Below are positions 57,159-64,000 of a stretch of 64,000 bases of DNA, one piece after another. Numbering within the stretch: the stretch's first letter is position 1; each line of letters starts with the position of its first letter. The DNA lies in NCBI RefSeq assembly GCF_001723175.1, contig NC_064650.1:4960001-5024000 (forward strand). The letters run 5' to 3'. The stretch is from Penicillium oxalicum. Taxonomy: Eukaryota; Ascomycota; Eurotiomycetes; Eurotiales; Aspergillaceae. A program made the translations under genes and the position numbers. Under the pieces are notes generated by a model. The model worked only from the letters and a program-made list of their open reading frames with translations, was not told the DNA's origin and did no database searches.

Positions 57159-58501
57159 TCATGGTTTCTGCTCATGCTGTCCATTCTCCTCACGGCCTAG
57201 AAATCCGCCCTCGAGGATGTCGACTAGCTCATCAAGACGACGGATACACAGATCAGTGTGAGGGTGCTCCTGGAGATGGCCATTCCGCTCATTCACCACC
57301 AGTACTGTTGCCGCGCCAGCCTCATGGCCTGATGTCATATCATCCAGGCTATCTCCCACCTGCGAGAACAGACAACGGAAAGCAATTAGCATGACACTTT
57401 GTCGGAGACCAAGCCGTCACTGGTCAATTGAGTTTTTTTCTTTTTTCTTGACGCATCACATTACCGCAGGCACTTACCATGATCATATTCTCTGCACGAT
57501 TAGTCAAACCCCATTCCTGGGCAATGTGCAAGATCCCGGCGGGGTCAGGCTTTGGGAGCACATTGGGAGTATCCCGAGTAATGATAGGTAAAAATTCATG
57601 CGAAGGAAGATGGTTCTGTAGGAGATATTGAACCGGAGTCCTAAGGGGGGTTTCAAAGGGGGGTGGGAGGGTACATTTAGCTCCTTCAACGCCATGGAAA
57701 ATAGAAAGAAACAAAGGAGGGGAGGGATCGTGAGGAATCAATCTTACTCGAAATTCCGAGTGCAAAGAGCTCGACGAAGACCACGAGATTGCAGATATTC
57801 CATGAGCTTGACGAGACCCGGCTGTGGCTCTTGTTCCAGCATGGCGCGTCGCTCTACGGCCTGGATTCGGGCAATGGCCGCGTCACGGTCTTCCGCTGTG
57901 GGCAAGTCCCGGATGTGGTCGAGAATATCGATAGATTTGTCGATGCCGAGAGCATCTCTGGGAGAGAGTCAGCAGGTATCGACAGACTGCGGACTGTTGT
58001 CCATCATGACTACGTCTGTGGATGGAAAGGGTCTGGAAGCGATGTATGGTGCTGTTGAAGAGTGCAAGACCAAGGAGGCCTTGGCAGTGGTTCGTCACCA
58101 TGACTGGTCGATGGCTCACCTCATCTCCGTGAACATATGATGTTGTGGAAGACTATCAGCCTGTCAGTCATTTCTCTTTCTGGCAGCTGTGATCCCATCA
58201 CACACTGGATGATGCATCGAACACATCTAATTCAGCTTTCTAATAGGGTCATGATCGATGGCCGAGGACCATGTCTCAATTACACCCAGATTGATTTCAA
58301 CGACGGGGATGACCATACTAACCATAAAGTACCATCCACATCAAACACAATTCCCTTGAGGGTGGGAGCATCAGAGCTCTTCCCAGTACCCAGTGGCGCG
58401 AATCGTCGAGGGCGGAGATGGCCACAGCCCGTGGTGGTGGCGTTGGTGTTTGACATGATCACGGATCGGACAGCGCGTGAGACAGTCGAGCGAACCGTCA
58501 T
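57159..58501 (-). CDS. HAD-superfamily phosphatase (phosphoglycolate-phosphatase-like)
   Basis: Mg-dependent phosphohydrolase of the haloacid dehalogenase superfamily; substrate unknown. Five exons: 58501-58323, 58152-58120, 57957-57748, 57640-57478 and 57359-57159, giving 261 aa. The second exon is only 33 nt. All four HAD motifs appear after splicing: I, VFDVDGTL (nucleophile Asp54, Asp56); II, ALCTRNF; III, NVLPKPDP (Lys); IV, VGDSLDDM (Asp198 and the DD pair). The cap region has LGIDKSIDILDHIRDL and ARIQAVERRAMLEQEPQPGL. Start: Met at 58501 gives an Arg/Ser-rich leader (MTVRSTVSRAVRSVIM) that could be a mitochondrial presequence; the Met at 58456 is an alternative. Confidence 0.9.
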
Positions 58502-59603
58502 CAGACAATCGCTAAGATGAGGATTGATGATGAATAATTTGAGCCTTCACTACACCAAAAGTTCCTTGTCAATTGTGGTTAGTTGTTCTTCATCACGTCC
58601 AAGAGAGAGATGGACTATGATGATGGATGACTCGTCGGCAAAGCAAGGTCGAGGAACTCTCCCCACGGTGGAGATCGGGCGATCGCGGCAGTGATGATCA
58701 ACGCGACGTGTGGAGCGCAACAGAGTCATCCATTCACGATGGAAAGGTTTCACGTTTTGATCATTAACTTTTTTTTTGTTTTTGACTAGTATTGAGCTCC
58801 TAAGTATAAAAATTGGATCTTTGCTTTTCCTTAAAATTATTACACCCATTCTTTCTAAGTTCTGATCAAGGCTATGTGGTCACGAGCAAAGCATTAACGC
58901 TTCCAAAAAGTACATATCCACCCACTATGCCCACTAAAGGAACAAAGTACATCGACTTGTAGCCTTTCATTAGGGCACAACATTCACATTATTGACTGAC
59001 CTGCCACCGTCCACTTCTGCCTCGCATTTCAAGCTCTCGATGGTCACAGTAAAACCATCTCTTGACCTTCTCGACGTAACCAGTAGGCCCAATGGCTCAG
59101 GCTTGAAACTCTGAACTATACCCACTGTTCCTAAGGTTGCTTCCCCTCATCTGGCCTCCATGCCACAAAATTACCAGAGGTCCTATCCAGGCAAAGTAAC
59201 ACCATCATAGTCAATCGCTTGGGCTACTGCATTCAACCCATACAATAAGAGCCACTAAGGAGGATCTCACCATGGACGATCTGGATTTACAAAGAAGACA
59301 GAACCAAGGTCGGTCTCCCAAAGAGTTCCCACACACCAATCACTGCTTCTTGGTCTGGTGAATCGGATCTGAAATCGGCGAGGGTACCAACTTCCTCCAC
59401 ACTTCAATTCGTATACAGATGAAGCTTGCTACTTGCCAGTTGTCTGATCGTTCTTTCCTCTCAGTATCAGACGTGGCATCAACAAGGCACGTGAACCTAG
59501 TCACCCGTCCAGCCTTTCTCGTCGATGTGAGAAACAATATGGTCATGCCAGCAATCCCCATTTTCATCTTTTGTTCCAACGCCCTTGCGACCAGACTTCT
59601 ACA
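58502..59603. promoter_or_regulatory. Divergent upstream region, HAD gene / 59.6-kb gene
   Basis: 1.1 kb between two start codons on opposite strands. A 99-codon frame (58550-58849, minus) has no recognisable content. No site was assigned. Confidence 0.45.
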
Positions 59604-60569
59604 ATGACAACACCGTCAGCTGATGAAGCAGAAGCAGAATCTCAGACATCCCCGGCGGATTTGTCTATTTCGCTTTCATCATCCTTTGCACTGCTTTACT
59701 ATCTCTTCTACCTCAATGTGCTTTACGGCATCTCGCGCGCCCTGCAACTCTTCAAAGCAGAAAACGCAACCTCGCCTTCTCTGGACGAAGCAATCAAGTG
59801 CAAGGAAGCGCGGGTTCTCGCCATTCTCACCCAGATCGCCCCCCATCGAATCTACCGCTCACCTGTGCCCAGCAGTGTATTCACGTATGAGTACTCCACC
59901 ACGCATAGAGTCACGGCGGGACATCTGCCGGCTCATGTTGGGCTCGATGGAGAATACAACTCTACACCCAGATCGGCAGGGATGAGGAAGCCATTACCAA
60001 CTTATTTCAATGGAGCGACCCGGAGCAACTTGCCCAGCATTTTGATCACTCCAGAAGGTCCAGTTGAGTACCATGGCCATGTTGCAACCGCTCGAAGTCC
60101 TTTGAGGTCAGACACATTCATTCCACCTAATGGAGCTTCCAGCTCGGTGCCACGTCCCAGCTTCACCGTTGGGAGTTGGAGAGATCATCGCGTTCTTTTC
60201 ACCGAGCCGGTTGTCTCTGAGAGAAGGTCTCTGTGCGAGGAGCGGGAGCAACGCCCAAGCCTTGATGTGGTGCGCAAAAGCTGCCTTCACCATACCCACC
60301 CACTCAAGTCGGGCCTCAAATCCATCTCGGACTCAACAGACAATCAGCAGGAGACAATGAGTGCTGGACCCCGACTCCCCTTCAATTCTACCAGTGAATC
60401 CACTGCCTTGAGTATGTCGTCCAACCGCGCAATCAGGACTCGCTCAGTCGAAAGCTATCCCGGAAGATTCCCAGTCAGTGAAGGCTTGGAGTTTAGCTCA
60501 TTGGCCTCAGCCGCTTCAGCATTTCGAGAGAAGGGAACCACCCACGCCCGACCCTTTTCTGATTATTGA
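59604..60569 (+). CDS. Hypothetical protein with one hydrophobic segment
   Basis: Not recognised. Single exon, 321 aa from the ATG at 59604 (context ACAATGACA). Residues about 28-50 (FALLYYLFYLNVLYGISRAL) are hydrophobic and may form a membrane helix. The next 60 residues are helical (LDEAIKCKEARVLAILTQIA). The rest is Ser/Pro/Arg-rich and probably disordered, with HPLKSGLKSISDS resembling a weak GILK/SILK-type site. There is no signal peptide cleavage site. It could be a tail-anchored or one-pass membrane protein facing the cytosol. The single exon, good start and divergent promoter support a real gene. Confidence 0.55.
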   Translation: MTTPSADEAEAESQTSPADLSISLSSSFALLYYLFYLNVLYGISRALQLFKAENATSPSLDEAIKCKEARVLAILTQIAPHRIYRSPVPSSVFTYEYSTTHRVTAGHLPAHVGLDGEYNSTPRSAGMRKPLPTYFNGATRSNLPSILITPEGPVEYHGHVATARSPLRSDTFIPPNGASSSVPRPSFTVGSWRDHRVLFTEPVVSERRSLCEEREQRPSLDVVRKSCLHHTHPLKSGLKSISDSTDNQQETMSAGPRLPFNSTSESTALSMSSNRAIRTRSVESYPGRFPVSEGLEFSSLASAASAFREKGTTHARPFSDY

Positions 60570-62040
60570 ATATGGGATTTGCCCAGCCTGCAAGGATAAA
60601 AGAGAGACAAGGACTTTGAAGAGAATGGTTTTGGCAGTTTATTGTACACTCTCGTTCATGTAAGATGTATGCCTCTGACTTGTCCTCGGTGCCAACCATG
60701 CATCCCCCTGTCTTGAAGATTGAACCAGAGAATGGCAGTCATGTCACCCGCTAAGCTTGTAAGATCAATGATTGACTTGTGTACTGTGTTGTATTCAATC
60801 ATATACATTCGTTGCTGTCACGAGGAGTCTCTCTAATTAGAATCTGCCCTCGCAGCCCTTCTGTATCTCCATATTCAGCAATGACACGCCAAGTCAACTA
60901 GACACGAGACTCACTTTGGGTCTACGGCTGCTGTTACATCGATCCAATGTCTCTACTCACTTTTCCATTCCTATCTCTCTCTCTCTCTCTCTCTCTCAAA
61001 GGCCAAATGGAACCTTACCAACTCTTTAACTTGCCACACACACACCAGATGGGCTACACATCAAAATAAATCATTGCCGTTCCTTACCCCAAACTCGAGA
61101 ATCACAAGCTCCAGTCCAAAGACATTCTTCTTCAACAGATAAAATCAGACGGACTACACTAAGTTATGGTAGGTCACAACATGAAAGAAGCAGCTCTGCA
61201 ACACGACAACATTAGCTTCATCTCCTCTTCTAGCACCTTTTCTCGACGGGTTTCCAAGTTGAGACTTTTCTTCTTTTTTTTGTTGCTGCCATTGCATTTG
61301 GAGGTTGAAGGAAGTCCTAATTGATTAGGTGGTTGATGCGTCTGTTCTCGTCTTACTGCAAAATATCATGTCAAGTAACAGACCTATATAGAGATAGCAG
61401 GACATAAGGTTTATGAATTGAGTAGGTAGAAAAGGAGCCATTGTCTGAAACATATGGAAGGAAATCGAGGAAGGTATCTGCTTTTTATGATTTGATCCAC
61501 AATATGCAACGGTGTATTTCAAGATTCAAGGTTCATGAGCCCTCGATCATCATAGAATCAGACAAGCTAATGTTTCAATGGTCGAGACTCTGCACCGGGC
61601 CTATTTCACATCGTTCTGCTAGTCTCATACGGAAGATAAATCACCAATCCTATCGACGAAAGATTTTCGAGATTCCAAGAAAAGAGAAAAAACAAATAGG
61701 ATTGACAATCCACAAGGAGCGCTTTATTTTGTGCAAAATTGTGTCAAAAAGGGAAGAAAAAACGATGAAATAAGAGGGGAGCAGTCTCCTGACATAATAG
61801 AAGCAATCATCATCACATTCGTAAAGGGGCATGTACGCAAAAAAAAAGAAAAACATTGAAGGTGGTCGGAAACCACCTCTACAGGCGAGAACAACAAATG
61901 ATCGCCAGGAGAAATAGTCAACACATGAACTCGTCACAAAACAACAAATAACGCAGACCTCAGGACGGTCACTTCGCTGAAATGAAAAAAAAACAAGCCT
62001 AGGTTGGGGAGAGGGGGTATCACAATGCGGTCATAACGCT
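60570..62040. other. Convergent intergenic region
   Basis: 1.5 kb between two stop codons, AT-richer than its surroundings, with a (TC)n run at about 60974-60997. Short frames only; no gene seen. Confidence 0.5.
60974..60997. repeat. (TC)n microsatellite, about 12 units
   Basis: Uninterrupted TC dinucleotides in non-coding sequence. Confidence 0.9.
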
Positions 62041-64000
62041 TCAATAACTGTCGTCATAGTCAATCTGCATCGGACTGCCACGGTAGCGCGTACGCTTGAT
62101 ATTACTTGGGCTATAAGATCCGCCACCAGACGTAAGAGGTCGAGGACCGGTGGGCCTGCGGGTTGGCGGAGAGCGCAAGGAGCTCTGAGCAAAGACAAAA
62201 GTTAGAAATCGAGCACCTTTTTTCCTGTTTAATAAACTTGCAAGCTTGGTGGGATTTTCACATACCTTAGAGACGACGCGCTCGCCATTGTGATCAGGTT
62301 GAGCCGGCGCTGAGGCCTGGTCCTCCTCCTCGGAGATTTTCGGTGGACGCTCTGGAACAAGAGGCCCATTGTCCTTGACCTTGGGGGGCCGAGGTGGGCC
62401 GGGTGTACGAGAGCTTGCCTCCGAATATCCCGCATCCGAGATTGGGGACAGGCGACTTCCAGTGCTGTAGCGATTGTGTGTTGCCAAAGCTGGGGGCAAG
62501 CTAGGGTTAGATCCCCATTGATCGGAAGTGGGTGAGGTAGGAGTAGTGTAGGTTTGAGCCTGGTTCTCCAATTGATTTTGGTACCGGCCAGTAGGGCCCT
62601 GGCGCGGTTGCGGATGTTGCAAATCCAAACTGCCACGATGAGCACGGTATTTGGGTGCCTCGGAGACTTGCGAAGGTACCAATGGGGATGGTGGTCGGTT
62701 CTCATCCTGCGCTTCGTCAAGAGTGTAAGTTGAACGCAGACGGTCGTCGCCTTGGGCATCATAAAAGTCACCCGTTTTGTATGCCTCCTGTGGAACGTCA
62801 GAACCAGAGCGGGAATGATCAGAGTAAGGACGCTCTTTGCGGTTCGGCTGAATACTGTTGCGAATGTTGTCGCCCATTGACGAGGCGGTCGTTTTAGACC
62901 AGCGCGAGAATTTCGGGAAAATCGACGAGCTGCTTGATTTGTGCTTGCGAGCCTTGTCAACAGAATTCTTGGGGGTGGTTTCGGTGCTTCGGGCTCCTGT
63001 AGGCACGGGCTTGCGAGGTGGCGTCGAAAGAGGCATAGAACCGGCGCGTTCGTGGCGGACAGGCTCTTGGACTGGGAGATGAGCAGCAATAAACCGATCA
63101 TCATCGTCGATATCCAAGTCCTCATTATCCTCCAGGTCATCAACCATGTGATTATCAGCGTGATGATCCGAAGTACTAGGTCGAGAACCAGCTCCATGCT
63201 GCGGGCGATTCGCTGCACCAGCGGCACTGAACCCGTTTGCAGGATCATGAGACATCGCACCAACTCCCGGAAGTCCATTACGAGGACTGGGTAGACCTTG
63301 CCCTTCACGGAGAGCCTCAACCTCATCAAGTAGCTGCTCTAGCATGCCCTCAATTTTCGCAAGATCATTGCCTGACTTGAGGCTAAGACCTTTCAGAGCA
63401 CGCCTGAATATGTTTTTGCGCTTGGATTGGAAGTCCTCTTCGTCCTCCAGGTTCATCTGGCGACTTCTCGAACCACTCGGAGGCAGCGGACGTGGCCCAC
63501 CCAGCGCTCTGAGGGTCTGAGAGTGTTGCTTTTCCGTAGAATCTTGCAGTTTTTCATCCTGGGCCGCAATGAACTTTTTCATCTCCTCGAATGAGGTGCG
63601 CATTTCCGCAGCACTTCGAACCAGCGTCACCAGAATCTCCGTGTCCCGAGCATTGCGTTGGGCATCGCGAACAGTAAGCTGGAAAATAACAAATTAGCTA
63701 CTTAACCGAGCGACGGAAAACATGAAGATGGGAGCAACTCACATGATCCATCAAAGCAACGATGTCCTTGGATTGGATTCTTTCAATTCCACGGCCCGTA
63801 GCACTGTCGTAAAGCGGCGACTCCACACCGTGAGAATAGCCACTGAAATGGCGTTGCTGATCCGAAGCAAAGGGATCGTCCGCCCCTCCAGAGCTGTCAA
63901 AAGTTCCTGCCACGGGCGCACCAGCAGCGAACCCACGACTGCCCTTCGAAGGGGTGCCATTGCTCGGTGACATCGGGTTTGCGGCCGAAACGTAGCCCTC
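62041..64000 (-). CDS. Coiled-coil, disordered fungal protein, partial (runs off right edge)
   Basis: Not recognised. Three exons lie inside: 64000-63743 (open beyond the window), 63678-62266 and 62184-62041. The frame is still open upstream of the Met at 63973 (EGYVSAANPMSPSNG), so the true start probably lies outside. Splicing at 63679-63742 joins LMDH to LTVRDAQRNARDTEILVTLV, giving a continuous helical segment (AAEMRTSFEEMKKFIAAQDE). A second conserved block is KRKNIFRRALKGLSLKSGND followed by LAKIEGMLEQLLDEVEAL. The remainder is Ser/Pro-rich and disordered, ending RTRYRGSPMQIDYDDSY. The helical blocks suggest a scaffold or septum/cortex-associated protein, but nothing in the sequence proves that. 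The visible part is about 604 residues. Confidence 0.75.

Overview
The window is nuclear DNA from a filamentous ascomycete, most likely order Eurotiales (Aspergillus/Penicillium type). Evidence: short GT-AG introns of about 50-120 nt that join recognisable proteins, a clear wetA conidiation regulator, cpcB with the fungal RACK1 layout, Erv25, Med1, an RGG-rich Argonaute and a stand-alone NRPS-like reductase. Genes lie on both strands without operons. Exon joins were worked out by hand from reading frame and splice consensus; no database or aligner was available.

Layout. 1-2.4 kb: no gene, with a poly-G tract and a (GA)n microsatellite. 2.4-15.5 kb: dense housekeeping block: MED1, a small mitochondrial-type protein, the HMCES/SRAP abasic-site protein, a mitochondrial membrane TPR protein, cpcB (RACK1) with a U24-type C/D snoRNA in its third intron, SDHAF2 and erv25. 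16.5-20.4 kb: a large disordered protein with a histone-fold-like N-terminus and a repeated short motif, apparently broken by a one-base frameshift. 20.4-28.6 kb: 8.2 kb with no convincing gene. 28.6-34.7 kb: Argonaute and wetA, both on the minus strand. 34.7-38.6 kb: long wetA upstream region with a cluster of AbaA-type sites. 38.8-41.5 kb: a Eurotiales-type acidic protein with upstream ORFs, and NDUFAF2. 43.7-46.8 kb: NRPS-like A-T-R enzyme, alone, with no cluster partners in view. 47-64 kb: calponin-homology protein, an unrecognised nuclear-looking protein, Orm (sphingolipid control), a five-zinc-knuckle Air-like protein, a HAD phosphatase, a one-TM hypothetical protein, and a coiled-coil protein that runs off the right edge.

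Common themes are mitochondrial quality and assembly (TPR/Mgr3-like, SDHAF2, NDUFAF2), RNA biology (cpcB with its snoRNA, Argonaute, Air-like protein), the early secretory pathway and ER (Erv25, Orm) and asexual development (wetA). There is no sign of a mobile element, virus or CRISPR. The most notable items are the intronic U24 snoRNA, the frameshift and motif repeats in the 16.5-20.4 kb gene, the AbaA-site cluster upstream of wetA, and the large gene-free gap next to Argonaute.
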